Source: Ornithinimicrobium avium
GTDB taxonomy: Bacteria > Actinomycetota > Actinomycetes > Actinomycetales > Dermatophilaceae
Assembly: GCF_003351765.1 (NCBI RefSeq)
Contig: NZ_CP031229.1
Coordinates: forward strand, 3,472,001-3,536,000
Direction: 5' to 3'
Length of the DNA stretch: 64,000 bases
Shown here piece after piece: positions 42,277-50,720 of this stretch. Every line of letters begins with the position of its first letter. Position 1 is the stretch's first letter. The translations under genes and the position numbers were made by a program. Below the pieces are notes generated by a model, which saw only the letters and a program-made list of their open reading frames with translations, was not told the DNA's origin and did no database searches.

Positions 42277-43491
42277 TCAGGCGGTCTGCTCGACGGGCGT
42301 GCGCGAGGGGGGCACGCCGGGCTGCTGCTCCTTGGTCCAGACCGAGGTGGCGGGGATCTTGTCCAGGTCCGCCCGGTCGGCGTAGCGACGGGCGACGTCC
42401 TCGACCTCCATGAGGAGGCCCTCCTGAAGGAGCGTCGGCTCCAGTCCGAGGTCGAGGAAGGTGTCGTTGCGGACGAAGAGCTCGTTCTCGGCGGCCTCGT
42501 GGCGCGGGTTGGGCACCAGCTCGACGCTCGCGTCGCTGATCCGGGCGATCAGCTCGGCCAGGTCGCGCACCCGGTGGGTCTGGGTCATCTGGTTGAAGAT
42601 CTTGACCCGGTCGCCGCGGGCGGGCGGGTTCTCCAGCGCGATCTGCACGCAGCGCACCATGTCGCGGATGTGGATGAAGGCCCGCGTCTGCCCGCCGGTG
42701 CCGTGCACGGTGAGCGGGTAGCCGACGGCGGCCTGCATGAGGAAGCGGTTGAGGACCGTGCCGTAGTCGCCGTCGTAGTCGAAACGGTTGATCAGCCGCT
42801 CGTCCCGCAGCGTCTGATCGGTGTGGGTGCCCCAGATGATGCCCTGGTGCAGGTCGGTGATCCGCAGCGCGTCGTTCTTGGCGTAGTACGCGAACAGCTG
42901 CTGGTCCAGACACTTGGTCATGTGGTAGATCGACCCCGGGTTGGTGGGGTAGAGGATCTGCTGCTGGACTCGGTCTCCCTCGTCGGTGCTGACCTCCACG
43001 TCGAGGTAGCCCTCGGGGATCTTCATCCCGGCGGTGCCGTAGCCGTAGACGCCCATCGTGCCCAGGTGGACCAGGTGGGCGTCGAGGCCGGTCTCCACCA
43101 GCGCGCAGAGCACGTTGTGGGTGGCGTTGGTGTTGTTGTCGACCGTGTAGCGCTTGTGGGCCGGCGACTTCATCGAGTAGGGGGCGGCCCGCTGCTCGGC
43201 GAAGTGGATGACTGCGTCGGGACGCTCGGCCAGCAGGAGCGCGACGAGGCCGTCGTAGTCCTGGGCGACGTCGAGCCGGGCGAAGCGGACCTGACGTCCG
43301 GAGACCTCCTCCCACGCCGCCAGCCGCTCCTCGACGCTCGCGATCGGGGTGAGCGAGCTGGCGCCGAGCTCCTCGTCGATCCGGCGCCGGGAGAGGTTGT
43401 CGACGACGAGGACGTCGTGATCGAGGTCGGACAGGTGGAGGGTCGCGGGCCAGCCGCAGAAACCGTCTCCGCCGAGGACGGCGATCTTCAC
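42277..43491 (-). CDS. sqdB: UDP-sulfoquinovose synthase (SQD1/SqdB)
   Basis: A 404-residue NAD-dependent extended SDR that makes UDP-sulfoquinovose from UDP-glucose and sulfite. The N-terminal dinucleotide motif is LGGDGFCGWPATLHL, a SQD1 signature. Further specific blocks are VIHFAEQRAAPYSMKS, DNNTNATHNVLCALVE, VHLGTMGVYGYGT (catalytic Thr145), YHMTKCLDQQLF (Tyr189, Lys193), DLHQGIIWGTHTDQT, NRFDYDGDYGTVLNRFLMQA and HGTGGQTRAFIHIRD. The match is along the full length. GTG at 43491 follows AGGAG. It heads a two-gene operon with the glycosyltransferase. Confidence 0.93.
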   Translation of the reverse strand: MKIAVLGGDGFCGWPATLHLSDLDHDVLVVDNLSRRRIDEELGASSLTPIASVEERLAAWEEVSGRQVRFARLDVAQDYDGLVALLLAERPDAVIHFAEQRAAPYSMKSPAHKRYTVDNNTNATHNVLCALVETGLDAHLVHLGTMGVYGYGTAGMKIPEGYLDVEVSTDEGDRVQQQILYPTNPGSIYHMTKCLDQQLFAYYAKNDALRITDLHQGIIWGTHTDQTLRDERLINRFDYDGDYGTVLNRFLMQAAVGYPLTVHGTGGQTRAFIHIRDMVRCVQIALENPPARGDRVKIFNQMTQTHRVRDLAELIARISDASVELVPNPRHEAAENELFVRNDTFLDLGLEPTLLQEGLLMEVEDVARRYADRADLDKIPATSVWTKEQQPGVPPSRTPVEQTA

Positions 43492-43610
43492 GAAGGACGC
43501 TCCTTGCACGCGCACCGGTGACGCCGTGCCCCGCGGCACGGCGTCGCTTGTCCCGACCAACCTACAACGCCGGGGTGCGCGGCGAGCCCGCCCGGCACCC
43601 CGGCGCCGGC

Positions 43611-44882
43611 TCAGCCCTCGTCGGGGCGGGTGGCGAGGGTGACGGTGGTCTGCTGCTGCTGGCCGTCGCGCACGTAGCTGATCTGGACCTGGTCGCCGGC
43701 CCCGCGCTCGCGGACCTGGCCCACCAGGGCGGTGGCCGAGGGGACGTCCTCGCCGTCCATGCCGATGATCAGGTCGCCCTCCTTGAGGCCGGCCGAGCTG
43801 GCCGGGCTGTCCGGCTCGACCTGCTTGACGAGTGCGCCGGTCATCGTGGCCCCGTCCACCTGCGTCGACCCGTTGTCGAGATAGATGCCCAGGAAGGCGT
43901 GCTCGGCCTTGCCGCTCCTGATGAGCTGGTCGGCGATGAGCTGCACCTCGCGGGCCGGGATCGCGAACCCGATGCCGATCGACCCGGGCTGGGACTGCCC
44001 GCCCGAGGGGAGGGAGGCGATGGAGGAGTTGATCCCGACCAGCTCGCCCGAGGCGTTGACCAGCGCGCCGCCGGAGTTGCCGGGGTTGATCGCCGCCGAG
44101 GTCTGGATCGCGTTGGTGACGACCTCCTGCGGTGTGCTGGAGCCCTGTCCGAACGGGCTGCCGCTCTGGGGGTTGCGGGTGGTGACCGGGCGGTCCAGGG
44201 CGCTGACGATGCCGGTGGTCACCGTCCCGGAGAGGCCGAGGGGGTTGCCGATCGCCATGACCGGGTCGCCGACCTTCAGCGCGCTGTCGTCGCCCACCCG
44301 GATCGGCGTGAGGTCGGAGGGACCGTCGGTCACGGTCAGGACCGCGAGGTCGCTGGACGGGTCGGTGCCGGCGACGGTCGCGGCGTAGGTGCGGCCGTCG
44401 GCGAAGACGACCCGCACCTGCTGGGCCCCCTCGACGACGTGGGCGTTGGTCACGACGTGGCCCTTGGTGTCCCAGACCACCCCGGAGCCGGCGGCGACGC
44501 CCTGCTGGTTGGCGACCTCGATCGAGACCACGCTCGGGCTCACCTCGGCGGCGACGGTGCTCCAGTCCTGCGGGACGCCCAGCGAGGCGGGCGAGCCGGT
44601 GGTGGCGGGCCCGGAGGGGGCGGTGTCCGCGGTCGGGCTCTGCGTGGTGCCCACCGCGTCCACGCCGCCCCCGCCGGAGCCCTGGGTGACCGCCCAGGTG
44701 CCGCCGCTGGCGAGCACCGCCGCGAGCAGAGCGGCGATGCCGATGTCGCCCCACCGGCGGCCTGCACCGTGCTGCGTTCGGGGCTGCGGAGCCGGCGCGG
44801 GACCTGCCGCTCCTGGACCCTGCGGCACCGGTCGGGTCGGGTCTGGCTGCGCTGGTCCTGGCTGGTCTGGGGTCGTCGTCAT
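43611..44882 (-). CDS. membrane-anchored HtrA/DegP-type serine protease with PDZ domain
   Basis: A 423-residue protease. A Pro/Gln-rich cytoplasmic N-terminus (residues 1-45) is followed by one membrane helix (IGIAALLAAVLASGGTWAVT), a Ser/Thr/Gly linker, the trypsin-like domain with the triad His (VVTNAHVVEG), Asp (SSDLAVLTV) and Ser (NPGNSGGALVNA), and a PDZ domain (GALVKQVEPDSPASSAGLKE to LATRPDEG). It should act outside the membrane in envelope protein quality control. It is read divergently from the ehu operon and ends 119 bases before the sqdB start. Confidence 0.93.
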   Translation of the reverse strand: MTTTPDQPGPAQPDPTRPVPQGPGAAGPAPAPQPRTQHGAGRRWGDIGIAALLAAVLASGGTWAVTQGSGGGGVDAVGTTQSPTADTAPSGPATTGSPASLGVPQDWSTVAAEVSPSVVSIEVANQQGVAAGSGVVWDTKGHVVTNAHVVEGAQQVRVVFADGRTYAATVAGTDPSSDLAVLTVTDGPSDLTPIRVGDDSALKVGDPVMAIGNPLGLSGTVTTGIVSALDRPVTTRNPQSGSPFGQGSSTPQEVVTNAIQTSAAINPGNSGGALVNASGELVGINSSIASLPSGGQSQPGSIGIGFAIPAREVQLIADQLIRSGKAEHAFLGIYLDNGSTQVDGATMTGALVKQVEPDSPASSAGLKEGDLIIGMDGEDVPSATALVGQVRERGAGDQVQISYVRDGQQQQTTVTLATRPDEG

Positions 44883-45213
44883 GACTCCACTGAAGCACCG
44901 GCGGGTGAAGTCTGGCTGGGAACCGACTGTGGACTTGCTGGGTATGTCGCCGGACCTCGTGCGGGCGAAGACCTGGGCCGCCGATGACGACAGGAAGATC
45001 ACATATTGGTATCGGTGGGATCACGACGTGGTAACGATGAGTGCTCGATTCCCGCATGTGTCCCAAGGAGGTTGAGGGCTCCGGCGCCTCTCGTTATGGT
45101 CGATGGTCATCTTCCGTGAATTCCTGTCCAATCGGGGCGACGTGTTGCCCGCCGCGTTCTCGCGTGCGTACCGGGAGGCATGTGCCTCGTCCAACCGAAA
45201 GGACTGTGGTCCC
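44883..45213. other. 331-bp divergent region between htrA-like and ehuB genes
   Basis: It has no supported gene; the short frames present lack a recognisable product. It contains the ehu promoter (45072-45100) and must contain the protease promoter. The AT content is higher than in its surroundings. Confidence 0.5.
45072..45100 (+). promoter_or_regulatory. probable ehu operon promoter
   Basis: TTGAGG (45072-45077) and TATGGT (45095-45100) are separated by 17 bases. The implied leader to ehuB is about 107 bases and ends in an AAAGGA site. Confidence 0.5.
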
Positions 45214-46170
45214 ATGACCAGCACCCGTTTCTCTCTCCTGGCGGTCGCCTGCGCGGCCGCCCTCGGCCTGTCCGCCTGCGGCAGCGACGGCGGTGACACC
45301 GCCTCCGGCGGCTCCGGCGACGCCGGCTCCACCCTGGAGCGGATCCAGGACGAGGGCACCATCAAGGTCGCCTTCGCCGGCGAGATCCCCTACAGCTACG
45401 AGGACGACAGCGGCGAGCTGACCGGCGCCACGATCGCCCTCGCCAGGGAGATCTACGGCGAGCTCGGCATCGACGACGTCGAGGGCCAGCTCGTGGAGTG
45501 GGACGCCCTCATCCCGGGCCTGAACAAGGGAGAGTACGACTCGGTCTCCGCCGGGATGTCGATCCTGCCGGACCGCTGCGCCAAGGGCGCCTTCGCCGAG
45601 CCCACGATCATGTACACCTCGACCCTGATGGTGCCCGAGGGCAACCCCGAGGGCCTGACGGACTTCACCAGCTTCGAGGGCACCGACCTCACGCTCGCGG
45701 TGCAGTCCGGCGCCATCGAGCAGGGCTTCGCCGAGGACATCGGCCTGACGAACACGATGACGGTCAACTCCTCGCTGGACGGCATGGACGCGGTGAGCAA
45801 CGGCCGGGCCGACGCCTTCGCGCTGACCAACATCACCCTGTCCAAGCTGGCCGAGGAGAACCCGGACGCGGGGGTGGAGACCACCGGCGGATTCGTGGCC
45901 GAGGTCGACGGGCTGAAGCAGATCAGCGCCGGCTCGGCCGTCTTCCGGCCCGAGGACACCAAGCTGCTCGAGGCCTACAACGAGGAGCTGGCCAAGATCG
46001 TCGGCGACCCGGAGCGCTTCGAGGAGATCGTCGGCCCGTTCGGCTTCACCGACGCCGAGCGTCCGCCGGAGGGCCTGACCGCGCAGATGCTCTGCGACGG
46101 CGACCTGGAGGCGGCCAACGAGGCCGCCGACGCGGCCGCGGCCGGCTCTGCGGACTCGACCGACGGCTGA
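45214..46170 (+). CDS. ehuB: ectoine/hydroxyectoine-type substrate-binding lipoprotein (EhuB-like)
   Basis: A 318-residue solute-binding protein of the amino-acid (SBP_bac_3) family. The signal ends in lipobox Cys22 (LSACG). The ligand domain includes TLERIQDEGTIKVAFAGEIP, EWDALIPGLNKGEYDSVSAG, PDRCAKGAFAEPTIMY, and a C-terminal IVGPFGFTDAERPPEGLTAQMLC, which closely follows EhuB proteins. Genomic order ehuB-ehuC-ehuD-ehuA also matches. It should capture ectoine or hydroxyectoine for use as osmoprotectant or nutrient; other polar amino acids cannot be excluded from sequence alone. Confidence 0.82.
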   Translation: MTSTRFSLLAVACAAALGLSACGSDGGDTASGGSGDAGSTLERIQDEGTIKVAFAGEIPYSYEDDSGELTGATIALAREIYGELGIDDVEGQLVEWDALIPGLNKGEYDSVSAGMSILPDRCAKGAFAEPTIMYTSTLMVPEGNPEGLTDFTSFEGTDLTLAVQSGAIEQGFAEDIGLTNTMTVNSSLDGMDAVSNGRADAFALTNITLSKLAEENPDAGVETTGGFVAEVDGLKQISAGSAVFRPEDTKLLEAYNEELAKIVGDPERFEEIVGPFGFTDAERPPEGLTAQMLCDGDLEAANEAADAAAAGSADSTDG

Positions 46171-46180
46171 GCCCCGGTCG

Positions 46181-46921
46181 GTGAGCGATTTTCTCGAGGG
46201 CCTCGCCACGGCCCTGCCCCGACTGGTCCAGGACGGCCTGTCGGCCACCCTGATCAGCTTCGTCGGCGGGGCCGTGCTGATGGTCGTCGTCGCCGTCGTG
46301 CTCGGTGTCGCCGAGCACCAGGGACCGCCCTGGGCGCGCGGCGTCGCACGGTTCGTCGTGGAGTTCTTCCGCGGCACCTCGCTGGTCGTCCAGCTGTTCT
46401 TCCTCTTCTACGTGATCCCGACGCTGACCGGCGTCGACCTCGGGTCGACCTGGACCGCGATCGTCGCGCTCGGCCTCAACTACGGGGCGTACGGCGCGGA
46501 GGTGGTCCGCGGCTCCCTCAACGCCGTCCCGAAGGGTCAGTGGGAGACGGCCACCGCGTTGTCCATGCCGTGGCCGACGAAGATGCGCCGGGTGATCTGG
46601 CCGCAGGCCTGGGCGCTGATGCTGCCCGGCTTCAACAACCTCATGGTCATGCTCGTCAAGGGGACGGCGGTCATCAGCCTGGTGCTCATGGCCGACCTCA
46701 CCTTCGAGGCCGACCAGCTGCGGCGGCAGGTCGGCACCTGGCCGGCGTTCATCGCCGCGCTGCTCGTCTACTACGTCATCGCGCTGGTCGTCTCGATCGT
46801 GATGCGGTGGATGGAGCGGCGCGCCCAGCGCCGGCTCGGCCTGGGCGACTTCGAGGTCCGCAAGGCCCGCGCGGACGCCGACCAGGTGCTGGCCGGGGCG
46901 ACGGCCGGAGGTGATGGCTGA
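46181..46921 (+). CDS. ehuC: ectoine-type ABC transporter permease (EhuC-like)
   Basis: A 246-residue His/Glu/Gln-type permease. It has about five helices, starting with LPRLVQDGLSATLISFVGGA, and the characteristic loop NYGAYGAEVVRGSLNAVPKG followed by GQWETATALSMPWPTKMRRVIWPQA, the EAA contact with the ATPase. The end is hydrophilic. The GTG start lies 10 bases after the ehuB stop, and its stop overlaps the ehuD ATG by one base. Confidence 0.85.
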   Translation: MSDFLEGLATALPRLVQDGLSATLISFVGGAVLMVVVAVVLGVAEHQGPPWARGVARFVVEFFRGTSLVVQLFFLFYVIPTLTGVDLGSTWTAIVALGLNYGAYGAEVVRGSLNAVPKGQWETATALSMPWPTKMRRVIWPQAWALMLPGFNNLMVMLVKGTAVISLVLMADLTFEADQLRRQVGTWPAFIAALLVYYVIALVVSIVMRWMERRAQRRLGLGDFEVRKARADADQVLAGATAGGDG

Positions 46922-47559
46922 TGTGGGACAACCAGCTGTTCCTCGACACCCTGCCGGTCCTGATCAAGGCGTTCGTGCAGATCACCCTCGTGGTGACGAT
47001 CGCGGGTGCCGCCCTGGCCGCGGCCCTGGGCCTGGTCTGGGCGATAGCCCTGCGGGAGCTGCCGGCCGTGGCGGCCCGCCCGCTGGGCTTCGTCCTGGAC
47101 TTCATCCGGATGACCCCGCTGCCGGTGCACCTGCTGGTCGTCTACTACGCCTTCACCCAGCTCAGCGGGCTGACCGTCGGGATCATCGTCTTCGGGATCC
47201 ACTACTCCACCTACATGTCCGAGTCCTACCGGGCCGGGATCGACTCGATCCGCAGGGGGCAGTGGGAGGCGGCCAAGGCGCTCTCGCTGCCCGCGAGCCG
47301 CACGTGGCGCGCGGTGATCCTGCCCCAGGCGGTGCGCAACACGCTGCCGTCGCTGGGCAACTGGGCGATCGCCATGTTCAAGGACACCCCGTTCCTCATC
47401 TTCATCTCGGTGCCGGAGATGGTCACCGCCGCCCGGGAGTTCGGTGGCCGCCACTTCTCCTACGTCGAGGCGATGACCGTCGCCGGCCTGCTCTTCCTGC
47501 TGGCCAGCTACCCGACCGCCGTGCTGATGCGAAAGCTGGAGAAGAAACTTGCCTACTGA
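46921..47559 (+). CDS. ehuD: ectoine-type ABC transporter permease (EhuD-like)
   Basis: The second permease subunit, 212 residues, shorter than EhuC. It begins LFLDTLPVLIKAFVQITLVV and carries the EAA loop (STYMSESYRAGIDSIRRGQW, then EAAKALSLPASRTWRAVILP). It should form a heterodimeric channel with EhuC. Its stop overlaps the downstream TTG start of ehuA by 11 bases, so the operon is translated in a chain. Confidence 0.85.
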   Translation: MWDNQLFLDTLPVLIKAFVQITLVVTIAGAALAAALGLVWAIALRELPAVAARPLGFVLDFIRMTPLPVHLLVVYYAFTQLSGLTVGIIVFGIHYSTYMSESYRAGIDSIRRGQWEAAKALSLPASRTWRAVILPQAVRNTLPSLGNWAIAMFKDTPFLIFISVPEMVTAAREFGGRHFSYVEAMTVAGLLFLLASYPTAVLMRKLEKKLAY

Positions 47560-48352
47560 CCAGACCACACCGCATACCCCGGAGGACGGGACGCCGCGCA
47601 TCCGGTTCGAGGACGTGAAGAAGAAGTTCGGGCGCACCACGGTCCTGCAGGACCTCAACTTCTCGGTCGGCCGCGGCGAGCGCGTCACCCTCATCGGACC
47701 CTCGGGGTCCGGCAAGACGACCATCCTGCGCCTGCTCATGACCCTGGAACGGCTGACCGGCGGCTACATCTGGGTGGACGGCGACCCGCTCACCCACGAC
47801 CGGCGGGACGGCAGGCGGGTCGAGCTCAAGCCCCGGCAGGTCGTGCAGGTGCGCAAGCGGATCGGCATGGTGTTCCAGCAGTTCAACCTCTTCCCCAACA
47901 TGTCGGTGCTGCAGAACATCGTCGAGGCACCGGTCCACGTCCTCGGTCAGAGCCAGGACGAGGCGAGCGAGAACGCGCTGTCCCTGCTGGACCGGGTCGG
48001 GCTGCGGCACCGCGCCGACGCGCACCCCACCGAGCTCTCCGGCGGTCAGCAGCAGCGCGTCGCGATCGCCCGGGCGCTGGCGATGGACCCGGAGATCCTG
48101 CTCCTGGACGAGGTCACCTCCGCGCTGGACCCCGAGCTCGTCGGCGACGTGCTGCGGGTCCTGGAGGAGGTCGCGGCGAGCACGGACATCACGATGCTGA
48201 TCGTCACCCACGAGATGCAGTTCGCCAAGGACGTCTCCCAGCGGGTGATGATGTTCGACGGCGGCAAGATCCTCGAGGAGGGTCCGCCGGCGCAGATCTT
48301 CTCCGACCCGCACCACGAGCGGACGCAGAAGTTCCTGGAGGCCGTCGTCTGA
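47549..48352 (+). CDS. ehuA: ectoine-type ABC transporter ATP-binding protein (EhuA-like)
   Basis: A 267-residue ATPase with Walker A IGPSGSGKTTILRLLM, Q-loop VFQQFNLFPNMSVLQN, signature LSGGQQQRVAIARAL, Walker B ILLLDEVTSALDPELV and switch His in IVTHEMQFAKDVSQRVMMF. It lacks an extra C-terminal regulatory domain. Start is a TTG within the end of ehuD. It energises the EhuCD permease and is followed by a hairpin cluster that may end the transcript. Confidence 0.88.
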   Translation: MPTDQTTPHTPEDGTPRIRFEDVKKKFGRTTVLQDLNFSVGRGERVTLIGPSGSGKTTILRLLMTLERLTGGYIWVDGDPLTHDRRDGRRVELKPRQVVQVRKRIGMVFQQFNLFPNMSVLQNIVEAPVHVLGQSQDEASENALSLLDRVGLRHRADAHPTELSGGQQQRVAIARALAMDPEILLLDEVTSALDPELVGDVLRVLEEVAASTDITMLIVTHEMQFAKDVSQRVMMFDGGKILEEGPPAQIFSDPHHERTQKFLEAVV

Positions 48353-48353
48353 C

Positions 48354-48413
48354 GCGGGCCCGCGGCCCGCGCGGCCGCCGGGCACCGGCCGGAGGGCCAG
48401 CCCGCCCCGGTGC
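48354..48413. terminator. terminator hairpins between ehuA and the convergent kinase gene
   Basis: GCGGGCC-CGC-GGCCCGC (48354-48370) forms a compact hairpin, and GCACCGG (48382-48388) pairs with CCGGTGC (48407-48413). Confidence 0.55.
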
Positions 48414-48424
48414 GTGCAGAGGCG

Positions 48425-49921
48425 TCAGCCGCCGGCGCGCTGTCCCTTCGGTGGTGCGGCCGGCAGCTCGACCCGGAAGGTGGCGCCGCCCCCGCGCGTC
48501 GGGCGGTGCTCCACCGTGCCGCCGTGCCTGGCCACGATGCCGGCCACGATCGCCAGCCCGAGCCCGGTGCCGCCGGAGGCGCGGCTGCGCGACTTGTCCG
48601 CGCGGTAGAAGCGCTCGAAGACGCGGTCGGCCGCCTCGCCCTCCAGCCCGGGGCCGTGGTCGCGGACCTCGACGATCGCCCTGCCGTCCACCCGGCCCAG
48701 GGCCACCTCGACGGGGGTGTCCTCGGGGGTGTGGGTCAGTGCGTTGGCGATCAGGTTGGTCAGGACCTGCCGCAGCGCGCCGTCCTCGCCGAGGACCTCC
48801 GGCACGGTCCCGTGCTCCGCCCCGCCCAGGCTCACCAGCCGGACCTGACGCTGCGGGGCGCGCACCTGTGCGTCCTGCACGACGTCGCTGGCCAGCACGG
48901 TGAGGTCGACGCGGGTCGGCGACATCGGCACGTGGGAGTCCAGCCGGGTCAGGGTCAGCAGGTCCTCGACCAGCTTGGCCATCCGGCTGGCCTCGTCCTC
49001 GATCCGGCGCATGGCGCCGGGCACGTCCTCCGGGTCGACCGCGCCGACACGGTAGAGCTCGGCATACCCCTTGACCGTGGCGAGCGGGGTGCGCAGCTCG
49101 TGCGAGGCGTCGGCGACGAAGTCGCGCACCCGCTGCTCGGAGGCCTCCCTGGCGGCGAAGGACTGCTCGACCTGGGCGAGCATCCGGTTGATCGAGTGGG
49201 CCAGCGACCCGACCTCGTCCCGGGCGGCGCGCGGGGGGACGCGGCGGGTGAGGTCGCCCGCGGCGATGGCTGCCGCGGTGTCCTCGATCCGGGTCAACGG
49301 ACGGAAGGCACGGCGCACCGCGAACCAGCCGAGCACGCCGACGACGACCAGCGTGGTCAGCCCGATGACGACGGTCAGCACGACGAGCTGGCGCACGGTG
49401 TTGTCGACGGTCGTCAGCGGCATCGCCACCGCGACCGTCCAGTCGACCCGTCCGTCGGCCCCCGTGACCGCGGCCGCCAGCACCCGCCAGGAGCCGTCGT
49501 GGCCCACGCCCTCCACGGTGAAGTGCCGTCCCAGCCGGGGGTCGTCCATCTCGATCCGGGTCAGGTCGGGACGGCTGACCTCGAGCCGCTGGAAGACCAG
49601 GTCCTGCGGCGGCAGCGCGCGGTTGGCCGGCGTGATGATCACGTAGTAGGGGTTGGGCGGCACGAAGACCTGCTGCTGCAGCTCGTCGCGGCCCTGGATG
49701 ATCTGGCTGTAGGAGCGTTCGGCCAGCGGCGCGATGTAGGCGGACAGGTCGGCGTCGGCCCGCTCGATCAGGTAGCCGCGCAGCATCGTGATCGTCACCG
49801 AGGTGGTGAGCACGTAGGCGGCGAGCACGAGCAGCACGACCACGGCGACCAGCCGTCGGGTCAGCGACAGGTTGTGCAGCCACCGGTAGGCCCGTGCCCG
49901 CAGACCGCCGCCGGAGCTCAC
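48425..49921 (-). CDS. sensor histidine kinase, TrcS-like
   Basis: A 498-residue kinase. Two membrane helices (LVAVVVLLVLAAYVLTTSVT and VLTVVIGLTTLVVVGVLGWF) flank an external sensor region of about 140 residues. A HAMP linker follows (FAVRRAFRPLTRIEDTAAAI), then HisKA with His274 in FVADASHELRTPLATVKGY and the HATPase with N-box LTNLIANALTHTPED, DHGPGLEGE and GGTGLGLAIVAGIVARHGG. It starts 13 bases after the response regulator stop. Order and type resemble TrcR-TrcS of mycobacteria; the signal is unknown. Confidence 0.92.
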   Translation of the reverse strand: MSSGGGLRARAYRWLHNLSLTRRLVAVVVLLVLAAYVLTTSVTITMLRGYLIERADADLSAYIAPLAERSYSQIIQGRDELQQQVFVPPNPYYVIITPANRALPPQDLVFQRLEVSRPDLTRIEMDDPRLGRHFTVEGVGHDGSWRVLAAAVTGADGRVDWTVAVAMPLTTVDNTVRQLVVLTVVIGLTTLVVVGVLGWFAVRRAFRPLTRIEDTAAAIAAGDLTRRVPPRAARDEVGSLAHSINRMLAQVEQSFAAREASEQRVRDFVADASHELRTPLATVKGYAELYRVGAVDPEDVPGAMRRIEDEASRMAKLVEDLLTLTRLDSHVPMSPTRVDLTVLASDVVQDAQVRAPQRQVRLVSLGGAEHGTVPEVLGEDGALRQVLTNLIANALTHTPEDTPVEVALGRVDGRAIVEVRDHGPGLEGEAADRVFERFYRADKSRSRASGGTGLGLAIVAGIVARHGGTVEHRPTRGGGATFRVELPAAPPKGQRAGG

Positions 49922-49934
49922 GGGGCGCCGGTGC

Positions 49935-50645
49935 TCAGTCGCGCGGGGCCCGCAGCACGTAGCCGACCCCGCGCTTGGTGTGGATCAGCGGCTCGCCGAC
50001 GACGTCGATCTTGCGGCGCAGGTAGGAGATGTAGGACTCCACGATGTTCATCTCGCCGCGGAAGTCGTAGTCCCACACGTGGTCCAGGATCTGGCTCTTG
50101 GACAGCACGCGGCCGGGGTTGAGCATCAGGTAGCGCAGCAGCTTGAACTCGGTGGGGGAGACCTCGATGACCTTGCCCGCCCGGCGCACCTCGTGACTGT
50201 CGTCGTCCAGCTCCAGGTCGGCGACCCGCAGCACGTGGTCGTCCTCCTCGTCCAGCGCGCGGGTGCGCCGCAGCACCGCGCGGATGCGGGCCACGACCTC
50301 CTCGAGGCTGAACGGCTTGGTGACGTAGTCGTCGCCGCCGACGGTCAGCCCCTTGATCTTGTCGTCGAGGGAGTCGCGGGCGGTGAGGAACAGGATCGGC
50401 ATGTCCTGCCCGCTGTCGCGCAGCGTGCGGGTGATCTGGAAGCCGTCGATGTCGGGCAGCATGACGTCCAGCACGGCCAGGTCGATGTCGTGCCGGGCCG
50501 CCAGCTCCAGGGCGGTGCGGCCGTCGGGGGCCGCGTGCACCTCGAAGCCGGCGAAGCGCAGGCTCGTGGTGAGCAGCTCACGGATGTTGGTCTCGTCCTC
50601 GACCACCAGCAGGGTGGCCTCCGGGTCGGCGGCGGGGGTAGCCAT
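49935..50645 (-). CDS. response regulator, OmpR/PhoB family, TrcR-like
   Basis: A 236-residue regulator. The receiver domain has VVEDETNIRELL, phosphoacceptor Asp60 (AVLDVMLPDIDG) and Lys in GDDYVTKPFSLEEV. The DNA-binding winged helix spans about residues 140-232 (EVSPTEFKLLRYLMLNPGRV, SKSQILDHVWDYDFRGEMNI, HTKRGVGYVLRAP). It precedes its kinase in the same operon and likely regulates it as well as unknown targets. Confidence 0.93.
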   Translation of the reverse strand: MATPAADPEATLLVVEDETNIRELLTTSLRFAGFEVHAAPDGRTALELAARHDIDLAVLDVMLPDIDGFQITRTLRDSGQDMPILFLTARDSLDDKIKGLTVGGDDYVTKPFSLEEVVARIRAVLRRTRALDEEDDHVLRVADLELDDDSHEVRRAGKVIEVSPTEFKLLRYLMLNPGRVLSKSQILDHVWDYDFRGEMNIVESYISYLRRKIDVVGEPLIHTKRGVGYVLRAPRD

Positions 50646-50720
50646 GGACCTATCCTCACCCCTGCGGCTGGGAGGCTGCTGGGTATCCGCTGGGCCGTAC
50701 GCTGCGACCCGGGTCGCCGG

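Noticed and set aside
41014..43521. Long plus-strand frame across the sulfolipid genes
   Set aside because: It is antisense to two genes with full-length family matches, and its product shows no recognisable domain.
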